From CAWICD01 sp052267165 (lineage in GTDB: Bacteria; Vulcanimicrobiota; Vulcanimicrobiia; Vulcanimicrobiales; Vulcanimicrobiaceae), in assembly GCA_052267165.1 (NCBI GenBank), contig JBKQHO010000013.1, positions 310,001 through 374,000 on the forward strand: a stretch of DNA of 64,000 nt, in the 5' to 3' direction. A program made the translations under genes and the position numbers. Every line of letters begins with the position of its first letter. The first letter of the stretch is position 1. The notes under the pieces were generated by a model. The model was not told where the DNA came from. It did not search any database and worked only from the letters and a program-made list of their open reading frames with translations. Positions 51,527 through 59,379 of this stretch are shown in pieces.

Positions 51527-52030
51527 TTACGCGCTCACAACGTCGCGCCGCGGCCTCAACCGCTCGAACCGATTCAAATGGTCTTCGCATAGCTCCGCAC
51601 GCGTTTGCCGCCTTGCCCCCGATGTCGCACGTTCCTTAACGTACGCGAGGGCGGCACGTTCCGCGGGGCTGAAAGCGGAATCCAGGCGTCGGCTCAGGGA
51701 TGTCGAGTATACGTCTACCTTAGGCGCCCCGTCCAGGGGCTCTCCTGAAGCTCCATCTTTTCGGGAGGCGCCGCCCCTCACTGCTAGCCGTACGAACTGC
51801 ACTTCGTGAAGACCCACGATGCCGGCAACGTCCACGAGTTCACCAGGACGCTCGACCGCGATCCCGTTCAAGCAACGATCTTCGGTGCCCAGCATTGCGG
51901 CATAACCGCGCGACGAAAAATGACGTTCGACCACGGTCTCGCGCACCTTGCTGTCGGCGAGTATCCCAACGGATCGCTGCGCTTCGTCTTCTGGCCGGCA
52001 AAAGATGCAGCCGCCTGTCAGCGAGCGCAA
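51527..52030 (-). CDS. unrecognised open frame
   Basis: A possible 167-residue protein in a 640-bp stretch between osmC and the aldo/keto reductase gene. It begins MRSLTGGCIFCRPEDE; its C-terminal part, AFSPAERAALAYVKERA, resembles the helix start of AhpD/carboxymuconolactone decarboxylase-like proteins, but the rest does not. GC3 bias is weaker than in neighbours. A plus-strand frame at 51806-52033 competes with it. It could be a divergent or decayed gene, and no function is assigned. Confidence 0.3.
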   Translation of the reverse strand: MRSLTGGCIFCRPEDEAQRSVGILADSKVRETVVERHFSSRGYAAMLGTEDRCLNGIAVERPGELVDVAGIVGLHEVQFVRLAVRGGASRKDGASGEPLDGAPKVDVYSTSLSRRLDSAFSPAERAALAYVKERATSGARRQTRAELCEDHLNRFERLRPRRDVVSA

Positions 52031-52090
52031 TAGCGAATAGCCGCCTCACGCGCTGGTGAGGCGAGTCCGCGGCGAGAAAGCAGCGAGCGG

Positions 52091-53056
52091 CTAGTCCGAG
52101 CCGGTCGGCGCCACCGGTAACAGGATCTCGTCCATCTTCTCGAACAGCGCGGGCTCGATGTCCATGTCGGCGGCGATGACGTCCTCGACGTGCTCGAGCT
52201 TCGAGGCGCCCACGATCGTGCTCGAGATCTCGGGACGGCGCAGACACCAGGCCAGCGAGAGCTGCGCGAGCGTGGCGCCGGCCGAGCGGGCGATGAACTT
52301 GAGCTGCTGCACGGCGTCGAGGACCGGCTGCGTGTAGTAATCTTCCATCATGCCGCGAGCGGTGCCGGCGGCCCGCGTTCCGGCGGGCGGCGCGTCGACG
52401 GCCGCATATTTTCCGGTGAGGATCCCCATCGCCAGCGGCGACCACACGACGGTTCCCAAACCGTAGGCGTGGGACGCCGGCAGCACGCGCTCCTCGATCT
52501 TGCGCCAGAGCGCGCTATACTGCGGCTGGTTGCTGACGGGCTCGGCCCAGTTGCGCTCGCGGCAGAGCGTCACGGCCTCGACGAGCTGATCGGCGCTCCA
52601 CTCCGAGACGCCCCAGTAGAGAATCTTGCCTTGGCGCACCAGATCGTTCATGACCGAAGCGGTCTCGTCGAGCGGCGTCGACGGATCATAGCGGTGGCAC
52701 TGGTAGAGGTCGATGTAGTCGACCCCGAGGCGCCGCAGCGACGCATGGCACTGTTCGAAGACGTGCTTGCGCGAGAGGCCGCGGTCGTTGGGACCATCGC
52801 CCATCGGAAAGAAGACTTTGGTCGCGAGCACGATCGAGTCTCGCGGAAACGCTGAGACTGCGCGGCCGACGACTTCTTCGGCCCGGCCGCCCGCATAGAC
52901 GTTCGCGGTGTCGAAAAAGTTGACGCCGAGCTCGTAGGCGCGGCTGATGCACGCCCGGGTCGTCTCTTCGCCCACGGCACCCCCATAGGTCAGCCACGAG
53001 CCAAGCCCTACTGCCGAGACTTTGACGCCCCAGCGTCCGAGATTCCGATAACGCAT
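52091..53056 (-). CDS. aldo/keto reductase
   Basis: A 321-residue NADPH-dependent aldo/keto reductase (YhdN/Kv-beta-like branch). The catalytic Tyr is in FFDTANVYAGGRAEEVVG, with the Asp in the same run, the Lys in SIVLATKVFFPMG and the His in YIDLYQCHRYDPSTP. The C-terminal cofactor loop SSTIVGASKLEHVED is intact. The substrate is unknown; these enzymes reduce reactive aldehydes. ATG 53056 is used, and the gene is divergent from dnaE2. Confidence 0.92.
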   Translation of the reverse strand: MRYRNLGRWGVKVSAVGLGSWLTYGGAVGEETTRACISRAYELGVNFFDTANVYAGGRAEEVVGRAVSAFPRDSIVLATKVFFPMGDGPNDRGLSRKHVFEQCHASLRRLGVDYIDLYQCHRYDPSTPLDETASVMNDLVRQGKILYWGVSEWSADQLVEAVTLCRERNWAEPVSNQPQYSALWRKIEERVLPASHAYGLGTVVWSPLAMGILTGKYAAVDAPPAGTRAAGTARGMMEDYYTQPVLDAVQQLKFIARSAGATLAQLSLAWCLRRPEISSTIVGASKLEHVEDVIAADMDIEPALFEKMDEILLPVAPTGSD

Positions 53057-53095
53057 GCTGTTCTTATCGGTCGCGCCCAAGAGAAAAGTCCCCTC

Positions 53096-53131
53096 TTGAA
53101 AGAGGGTGTGAGGTTGAAAGAGGGTGTGAGG
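53096..53131. repeat. two adjacent 18-bp direct repeats upstream of dnaE2
   Basis: TTGAAAGAGGGTGTGAGG occurs at 53096-53113 and again at 53114-53131 without a gap. Just before it, CCCTCTT (53091-53097) can pair with the AAGAGGG within the first copy. The repeat ends 5 nt before the -35 box of the dnaE2 promoter, so it could be an upstream activator site or a duplication. Confidence 0.6.
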
Positions 53132-53136
53132 AAGCG

Positions 53137-53166
53137 TTGACTATCGAACGTATGTTCGATTATCAT
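53137..53166 (+). promoter_or_regulatory. SOS promoter with LexA box, dnaE2
   Basis: TTGACT at 53137-53142, then the LexA box CGAACGTATGTTCG (53145-53158) filling the spacer, then a -10 of TTATCA at 17 bp or TATCAT at 18 bp (53161-53166). It is base-for-base the same as the imuA promoter over the first 24 positions. The dnaE2 ATG at 53176 falls within about 10 nt of the -10 box, predicting a leaderless or nearly leaderless mRNA. Confidence 0.85.
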
Positions 53167-53175
53167 GGGCCTCCC

Positions 53176-56100
53176 ATGGCCGCCGCGCGCTACGCCGAGC
53201 TGCACTCCCGTTCCAATTTCAGCTTCCACGAAGGGGGGTCGCACCCCGAGGAGCTGGTCGAGCGGGCCGTCGCGCTCGGCCTGAGCGCCCTCGCGCTGAC
53301 CGACCGCGACGGCGTCTACGGGGCCGTCCGCTTCAGCAAGGCCGCCAAGCCCCTCAAGCTTTCCGCGATCACCGGCGCCGAGCTGACCCTCGACGCCCCC
53401 GAGCTGCGCCCCAAGCGGCGTGACCCCACGCCGCTCGAGCACGCGCGCTTTCCGCGCCTCGTGCTGCTGGCCGAGAACGAAGACGGCTACGCCAACCTGG
53501 CCCGAGCGATCTCGACCGCGCAGATGCGCGGCAAGAAGCGCGACGCGCGCTTGCGCCTCGCCGACCTCGACGGCCGGAGCGCGGGCCTCATCGCCCTCTC
53601 GGCGTCGGCGCACGGGTATGCCGAGGAAGCGCTGCTGCGCGGCGACCCGGCGGCGGGGCGCGAACGCGCGGCCGCGCTGCGCGACCTCTTCCCCGGCCGC
53701 TACTACCTGGAGGTGCAGCACCATCTGCGGCCTGAGGATGCGCGCCTGGTCCTCGCCCAAGTCGCGCTCGCCGAAGAGCTCGGCCTGCCGTACGTCGCAA
53801 CCAACGGCGCGGCTTACGCCTACGCCGACGACGCGCTGCTCTGCGACGTGCTCACCTGCATCAAGCACAAGACCACGCTCCAAAACGCCGGCACGCTGCT
53901 CCTTCCCAACCACGAGTTCTTCCTCAAGAGCCCGGCGCAGATGGCGCGCATCTTCGCGCCCTATCCGCGGGCGCTGTTCAACACGCTGGCGATCGCCGAG
54001 CGCTGCGTCTTTCGCCTCGAACGGCTCAGCGGCCAGTTCCCGCTCTTCCCCGTCCCCCCGGGCGAGAGCACGCACTCCTATTTGCGCACGCTCGTCTTTC
54101 GCGGCGCGCGCAAACGCTACGGCGAGCCGCTTTCGTCCAAAGTCGAACGGCAGCTCGAATACGAGCTCGGCATCATCGCGCGCATGGACCTCGCGGGCTA
54201 TTTCCTCGTCGTCTGGGACATCGCGCGCGCCGCCGAAAATTTGAAAGTCCTCGCGCAAGGCCGCGGCTCCGCCGCCAACTCCGCCGTCTGCTACGCGCTC
54301 GGGATCACCGCCGTCGATCCGGTCGGCATGGAGCTACTCTTCGAACGCTTTCTCTCCGAAGAACGCAACGAGATCCCCGACATCGACATCGACTTCGCGC
54401 ACCAAGACCGCGAAAAGGTCATTCAATACGTCTACGACCGCTACGGCCGCGAGCACGCCGCGATGACCGCCGAGATCATCACCTACCACACACGCTCCGC
54501 GATCCGCGACGTCGGCAAAGCCCTCGGCCTCTCGCTCGCGCAAGTCGACGCCGTCGCCAAAGAATACGACGCCCGCGAATCTCTAGCCGGCGCGCTGGGC
54601 ACGCGCGAAGACGAATCCGCCAACGGCGAACCCGAGTCGGAAATCGAGCAGCCTCACCACAACGCCAAACTCAAGATCGAGCTCAACGTCGAGTCGGCAT
54701 TACCAAACTCCGTGCTGCGCCGCCGCGACCTCGACACCGGCTCTAACGTCCGCTTCTCCCGCACGCAAGAAACCGACTCCGAGAACGACCCCTCGTTCAA
54801 GAGCACTCACTCCCAGCAAACCAAACGCCAACACGCTAGCGAGCCCACGAACGAAGATGAGTTTGCCTCCAACTCGGACACACAGCAACGCGACTCCACA
54901 AGGCAACGCGTCGACCCAACCTACGCACGCGCGCGCGCCATAAAACCAAAGCCCGGCAATTACTACGGCTTCACCGCGAAGGATTTCGGCGCGGATCCGG
55001 AGCCCGAGCTGCGCGGCCCGCTCAGCGGCAACGCCGGCGAATTATTGTTACGGTTGTGCCGGCGCGTCGACGGCTTTCCGCGACATCTGGGGATTCACTC
55101 GGGCGGCATGGTGCTCACGCGGGATCCGCTGGTGCAAGTGGCGCCGGTCGAGTGGGCGACGATGCGCAACCGTTCGGTCGTGCAATGGGACAAGGACGAT
55201 TTAGCGGATCTGGGGCTGATCAAGATCGATCTGCTCGGCCTGGGCATGCTGTCGTTGTTACGCGACGCGTTCGCGCTGTTCGAGCGGCGCTACGCTGAGA
55301 CGAAGCCGGGGCTCTCGCTGGCCTCGATCCCGGCGGACGATCCGGCGACGTACGCGATGCTGCAGCAAGCCGACACGATCGGCGTCTTCCAAATCGAATC
55401 GCGCGCGCAGCAGTCGATGCTGCCGCGCATGAAGCCGACGTGCTTTTACGACATCGTGATGCAGGTCGCGATCATTCGCCCGGGCCCGATTCAAGGCGAC
55501 ATGATCCATCCGTTTCTGCGCCGGCGCAACGGGCTCGAGCCGGTGACGTATCCGCATCCCAAGCTCAAGCCGATTCTCGAACGGACGCTCGGCGTGCCGC
55601 TCTTTCAGGAACAGGGCATGCGCATGGCGATCGAGGCCGGAGGCTTCTCGCCCGGACAGGCCGATCAATTGCGGCGCGCGATGGGACACAAGCGCTCGCG
55701 CGCGCGGATGGCGGAGATCTATCCCAAGCTCGTCGCGGGCATGGTCGACAACGGGATCGACCGCGAGGCGGCCGACAAGCTCTTTCACATGCTCGAAGGC
55801 TTCGCCGATTACGGTTTTCCGGAATCGCACGCGGCCAGTTTCGCGCTGCTCTCCTACGCGTCGGCGTACGTGAAGTGTCACGAGCCGGCGGTCTTCCTGG
55901 CGGCGATCCTCAACGTGCAGCCGATGGGATTCTACTCGACCGAGGTGCTCGTCAACGACGCGCGGCGTCACGCGGTTACCGTCAAGGCGGTTGCAGTCAA
56001 CGCGAGCGAGTTCTGGAGCTTCGTCGACGCTGAGGGCGCGACGCGGCTGGGCTTCCACGTCGTGCGCGGGCTGGGCGAAGGGCAGCGCGAGCCGCTCCAG

Positions 56101-56748
56101 GCAGCGCTCGCGCAAGGTCCGTTCGGCGGCCTCGAAGCGTTCGCGGCCCGCACCGGCTTGAGCAAAGGCGCGCTCGAGAACCTGGCGATCGTCGGCGCCT
56201 TCGCGCCCTGGTTTGCCACCCGGCGCGATGCGATGTGGGCCGTGCGCGGGCTCGACGAACGCTCGGCGCGCGGCGAGCTCGGCCGGGAGATGGACGTCGA
56301 AGAACCCGCACCCGGCTTCGCGCCGCTCGCAGCGCTGGAGGAGACCGCCTTCGACGTGTGGGGGACCGGTTTGACGACGGGGCTGCAGCCGATCGCGCAC
56401 TTTCGGGCGGGGCTCGACGCGCAGCGCGTGCTGGCCGCGGCGCGCTTAGCGGAGCAGCCCAATCACCTCGTCTGCAAAGTCGGCGGGATGGTGATCACGC
56501 GCCAGCGCCCCAGCACGGCCAAAGGCTTCGTCTTTCTTACGCTCGAGGACGAGACGGGGCTCGTCAACGTCATCGTCAAGCCCTCGGTCTACGAGCGCAA
56601 CCGGCGCCTCATCCGCTCGGCGACCGCGCTCATCATCGAAGGCACGCTTCAGAAAGAGCAAGGCTGCGTCGACGTTCTCGCCAAGCGCTTCTGGCCGCTC
56701 GACACCCAGGACACGACCGCCGGCGTGCACGCGCGCAACTTTCATTGA
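53176..56748 (+). CDS. dnaE2: error-prone DNA polymerase III alpha-type subunit DnaE2/ImuC, with a large insert
   Basis: A 1190-residue translesion polymerase of the SOS mutasome. An N-terminal PHP domain begins YAELHSRSNFSFHEGGSHPEEL; the palm carries PDIDIDF with Asp402/404/406 and the third acidic residue Asp685 in KIDLLGLGM; the C-terminal OB fold is near 1090-1180 (TLEDETGLVNVIVKPSVYE). Relatives are typically about 1030-1080 residues. The extra length is a polar insert at about residues 475-600, rich in Ser, Thr, Asn, Gln and Glu (SNSDTQQRDSTRQR), just before GELLLRLCRRVDGFPRHLG. The start is ATG 53176, next to the LexA-box promoter. Confidence 0.94.
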   Translation: MAAARYAELHSRSNFSFHEGGSHPEELVERAVALGLSALALTDRDGVYGAVRFSKAAKPLKLSAITGAELTLDAPELRPKRRDPTPLEHARFPRLVLLAENEDGYANLARAISTAQMRGKKRDARLRLADLDGRSAGLIALSASAHGYAEEALLRGDPAAGRERAAALRDLFPGRYYLEVQHHLRPEDARLVLAQVALAEELGLPYVATNGAAYAYADDALLCDVLTCIKHKTTLQNAGTLLLPNHEFFLKSPAQMARIFAPYPRALFNTLAIAERCVFRLERLSGQFPLFPVPPGESTHSYLRTLVFRGARKRYGEPLSSKVERQLEYELGIIARMDLAGYFLVVWDIARAAENLKVLAQGRGSAANSAVCYALGITAVDPVGMELLFERFLSEERNEIPDIDIDFAHQDREKVIQYVYDRYGREHAAMTAEIITYHTRSAIRDVGKALGLSLAQVDAVAKEYDARESLAGALGTREDESANGEPESEIEQPHHNAKLKIELNVESALPNSVLRRRDLDTGSNVRFSRTQETDSENDPSFKSTHSQQTKRQHASEPTNEDEFASNSDTQQRDSTRQRVDPTYARARAIKPKPGNYYGFTAKDFGADPEPELRGPLSGNAGELLLRLCRRVDGFPRHLGIHSGGMVLTRDPLVQVAPVEWATMRNRSVVQWDKDDLADLGLIKIDLLGLGMLSLLRDAFALFERRYAETKPGLSLASIPADDPATYAMLQQADTIGVFQIESRAQQSMLPRMKPTCFYDIVMQVAIIRPGPIQGDMIHPFLRRRNGLEPVTYPHPKLKPILERTLGVPLFQEQGMRMAIEAGGFSPGQADQLRRAMGHKRSRARMAEIYPKLVAGMVDNGIDREAADKLFHMLEGFADYGFPESHAASFALLSYASAYVKCHEPAVFLAAILNVQPMGFYSTEVLVNDARRHAVTVKAVAVNASEFWSFVDAEGATRLGFHVVRGLGEGQREPLQAALAQGPFGGLEAFAARTGLSKGALENLAIVGAFAPWFATRRDAMWAVRGLDERSARGELGREMDVEEPAPGFAPLAALEETAFDVWGTGLTTGLQPIAHFRAGLDAQRVLAAARLAEQPNHLVCKVGGMVITRQRPSTAKGFVFLTLEDETGLVNVIVKPSVYERNRRLIRSATALIIEGTLQKEQGCVDVLAKRFWPLDTQDTTAGVHARNFH

Positions 56749-56807
56749 CCGCCCGAATGCGGCAGGCCCCTCGACAGGACTCGACTTCAGTGCTAATCTG
56801 CTAAAAG

Positions 56808-57122
56808 ATGACCAGGTCAGACCAGATCTCATCCGCCGCACGACGCTCGAAACGACGCCCGGAGCGCGGCTACCCTCCAAAGACGTGGACCTTGACCGAC
56901 GCCAAGGCACACTTGAGTCAGCTCGTCCAGGCCGCCCTCGAAGGTGAACCTCAGCGCATCGTCCGCCATGGGCGAGAAGCCGTCGTCGTCGTGGCGGCCG
57001 ATACCTACGAAGCAGCGACTCGTCCCCGCCGCTCTCTCGCCGAGCTCTTTGCGCCGCTGCGCGGCGTCGCGCTGCAGATCGACCGCCCGAAGGAGGACAC
57101 GCGGGAGCTGCCGAGCCTATGA
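56808..57122 (+). CDS. Phd/YefM-family antitoxin
   Basis: A 104-residue antitoxin. The block TLTDAKAHLSQLVQAALEGEP, then QRIVRHGREAVVVVAADTYEA, is the Phd/YefM DNA-binding fold. The 25-residue basic leader before it (RRSKRRPERG) is unusual, and a later start may be real. The C-terminal part (SLAELFAPLRGVALQIDRP) should wrap the toxin. Its stop overlaps the PIN toxin start by 4 nt. Antitoxins of this type repress their own operon. Confidence 0.85.
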   Translation: MTRSDQISSAARRSKRRPERGYPPKTWTLTDAKAHLSQLVQAALEGEPQRIVRHGREAVVVVAADTYEAATRPRRSLAELFAPLRGVALQIDRPKEDTRELPSL

Positions 57123-57547
57123 GCGGCTTTCTCCTCGATACGTGCGCGATCTCCGAGTTCGCCAAGCCTCGCCCCAACGCCGGTCTCGTGCGTTGGCTTG
57201 GGAGTACCGATCCGCTGAACGTCTTCCTGAGCACGATCACGCTCGGCGAGTTGTACTACGGCATCGCACTCGTCGCCGATCGCACGAAGCGTACGGGCCT
57301 CGAGCGGTGGCTGCGCGACGACGTCCTCGCCGATTTCGCCGGTCGAATCCTCGACGTCGACACGAATGTCGCCGATCGCTGGGGCAAACTTCGCGCCGCA
57401 AGCCGCCGCGCCGCCAAGGCCCTTTCGCCGATCGATGGATTGATCGCTGCAACGGGAATCCAACACGGCCTTGCCGTCGTCACCCGCAACGAGGACGATT
57501 TCAGAGCGACCGGCGCTGCCCTCGTGAACCCCTGGGCGGAAAGTTGA
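57119..57547 (+). CDS. vapC: VapC-type PIN-domain toxin
   Basis: A 142-residue ribonuclease toxin. The PIN acidic residues are Asp7 (FLLDTCAISEF), Glu44 (STITLGELYYGI), Asp106 (LSPIDGLIAATG) and the acidic run NEDDF at 124-128. It should cleave RNA, often tRNA or rRNA, when freed from the antitoxin. The start at ATG 57119 overlaps the antitoxin stop (ATGA), as in most phd-vapC pairs. It lies at the left edge of a plastic region with defence-like genes. Confidence 0.9.
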   Translation: MSGFLLDTCAISEFAKPRPNAGLVRWLGSTDPLNVFLSTITLGELYYGIALVADRTKRTGLERWLRDDVLADFAGRILDVDTNVADRWGKLRAASRRAAKALSPIDGLIAATGIQHGLAVVTRNEDDFRATGAALVNPWAES

Positions 57548-57800
57548 CATCCAACATCACGTTCTCCGCGCGACAGTCTAACTTTCGGTTCTGCCACAAG
57601 TGGCTCGGCTTTCTGCGGGGGGCCGAAACGCGGCCGGCAAGGCCGGGAAGCAGCGACTAGCGCTGCCCAACTGCTCGCGTACATTGAGCGGCGCCCGCCG
57701 CACGAATAGCACCACCCGCTGGTGTAGCAAGATCGCTTTCGCCCACGCTGCGTACCGGCGCTTTGCAATGAAGACCTCATGAAAACACGTTGAGGGACCC

Positions 57801-58329
57801 ATGAAAATAGACGCTGCACGAGGCGAACGTCCGGCTCGCATCGAGTACCTAAAGGTGCAGAGCTTCCGCGCTCTGCGAGAGGTTGAGTTCAAGAGCCTCA
57901 CACCACTGACGGTGCTGCTCGGACCCAACGGCAGCGGTAAGTCCACGGTCTTCGACGTGTTCGCGTTTCTGGCCGAATGCTTCGAACTGGGTCTGCGCCG
58001 CGCGTGGGACAAACGCGGGCGTGCCAAAGAACTCAAGACTCGCGGGCGACCGTGGGACGCGCGGGCCACGGATCACTGGCAGCACCTTCGCGCTATCTTT
58101 GAGGGCGTTGCTCACGGGCACACAGAGTGGAACGTTCCGGCCTACAACGGTGGGCTATTCTCAACAGATGTCCCGGGTGGACCGTTGTTGGACCGGGTCG
58201 CGTTGACGAACGCGACGCTGGCGCCGACCCTGCTGCGCCTCGCGTTCGATAAACCAGACGACGAAGCCGGAAAGATCGACTTTTCCGACCGGATATCTGA
58301 GGTCGCGAAGGCGGTGCGTGGCCGGTGGC
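57801..58329 (+). pseudogene. chimeric fragment: AAA ATPase N-terminus joined to an Eco57I-type methyltransferase piece
   Basis: Residues 1-82 look like the N-terminus of an AAA_21/RecF-like ATPase: ARIEYLKVQSFRALREVEF, Walker A GPNGSGKST at 41-49 and GLRRAWDKRGRAKELKT. From about residue 88 the frame switches to HWQHLRAIFEGVAHGHTEW, VPAYNGGLFSTD and LAPTLLRLAFDK, then KIDFSD. This is the characteristic block preceding the LGxxYEgLLe motif in Eco57I/PglX-like DNA methyltransferases. Near 58290 this also breaks off. The frame then runs into the opposite-strand gene. I infer two deletions joining remnants of neighbouring defence-type genes. Confidence 0.65.
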
Positions 58330-59379
58330 TCATCCCTCCGGGCGGCCGAGGCACTGACGGCAACCCAGGAGCGAGCGCCCTGCCACCAGCGGCGCGAGCG
58401 TGTCGCAGTTCGGACAGCGCAGCGCGGCGAAGCGTCCCGCCGCGAGCAGCCAGTCGAGGCGCAGCGGATAGCGCCGATCGCCGCGGCGGACGATGACGCG
58501 GAGCGCGAGCGCCGGCGCGAACAGCAGATGAAGACGGAACGGCGTGATCTCCCAGGCGGCGCGGAACTTCGCGTCGATCTCGTGGAGCCGTCGCTCGCGC
58601 TCGACGTGCGTGGCGTTCGCCTGCGCGTCGAGCAAGGCCTGACGCCGGGGCTCGGCGTTTTCGCGCCGGCTTGCGATCGAGGCCAGCACCGCGGCATAGT
58701 ACGCCTCGACGCGGGCGCGCTCCGCGTGGAGCGCACCGCGCGCCTGACGCTGGAGAGCGTCGGCCCGGAGTACCGCCCGCTCGCAAAGCGCCGCATGACC
58801 TGCAGCGACGGCTCGCACGAGATCGGGTCGCAGCGGCGAGTGACGCATATCTGCCGCCCGCAGCGCCGGCTTGGCGAGAAAGCAACGGCGCGCGTCCTCG
58901 ACCAGCGCGAACGCGCGAGCGTCCATCAGGATCTCTTCGCGTTCCTGGAAGCGCTCGTCGAGCGTGTACGTCACGAGCGCCCCGATCCGCAAGAGCGGGT
59001 AGTACTCCGGGGCGGGATCGTGCTCCGGATCGATCCGGCCGTGATCGATGCCGACGCGCTCTCGCGCCTGCCCGGCGAGCGCGGCGAGCGCCGGCGGAGC
59101 GGAGGTGGGCCAGGGCAGATAGCAGCGCCCAACGTCGCCTTGCGCGAGGACGTGCGTCGCGGCGGCGTCGAGCGCGGGATGCCCCGGGACCAGCAGCGTC
59201 GCGGACTCGTCGTCGGCGACTTCGGGATCGAAGGTGAGGGTCGAGGCCTCCGGGAGCTGCAGCCGCCGTTGCAGCCCTAGCGGCAAGAGCACGCGCGCGC
59301 GCTCCTCGTCCTCCTCGCAGAGGCCGCCTTCGTGCTCCACATAATCGAGAAAGAAGCGGAGCGAACCGTCGGCGATCAT
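58330..59379 (-). CDS. zinc-ribbon protein coupled to the SNF2 helicase
   Basis: A 349-residue protein from ATG 59379, overlapping the helicase stop by 4 nt. The N-terminal part (MIADGSLRFFLDYVEHEGGL) is unfamiliar. A long helical, probably coiled-coil section spans about 195-280 (AVLASIASRRENAEPRRQALL, split by charged turns). The end carries a ribbon CPNC...CRQC that can bind zinc. The strict coupling means it probably forms a complex with the helicase, perhaps as its substrate-recognition subunit. No family name is known to me. Confidence 0.75.
   Translation of the reverse strand: MIADGSLRFFLDYVEHEGGLCEEDEERARVLLPLGLQRRLQLPEASTLTFDPEVADDESATLLVPGHPALDAAATHVLAQGDVGRCYLPWPTSAPPALAALAGQARERVGIDHGRIDPEHDPAPEYYPLLRIGALVTYTLDERFQEREEILMDARAFALVEDARRCFLAKPALRAADMRHSPLRPDLVRAVAAGHAALCERAVLRADALQRQARGALHAERARVEAYYAAVLASIASRRENAEPRRQALLDAQANATHVERERRLHEIDAKFRAAWEITPFRLHLLFAPALALRVIVRRGDRRYPLRLDWLLAAGRFAALRCPNCDTLAPLVAGRSLLGCRQCLGRPEG

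Noticed and set aside
51806..52033. Plus-strand 75-residue frame between osmC and the aldo/keto reductase gene
   Set aside because: No ribosome-binding site or family; it competes with a minus-strand frame and neither is convincing, so only the longer one was listed, at low confidence.
57548..57800. Possible extra gene or small RNA between vapC and the chimeric pseudogene
   Set aside because: Short frames on both strands look like noise; a small GC-rich hairpin near 57630 has no T-run and no supporting context.
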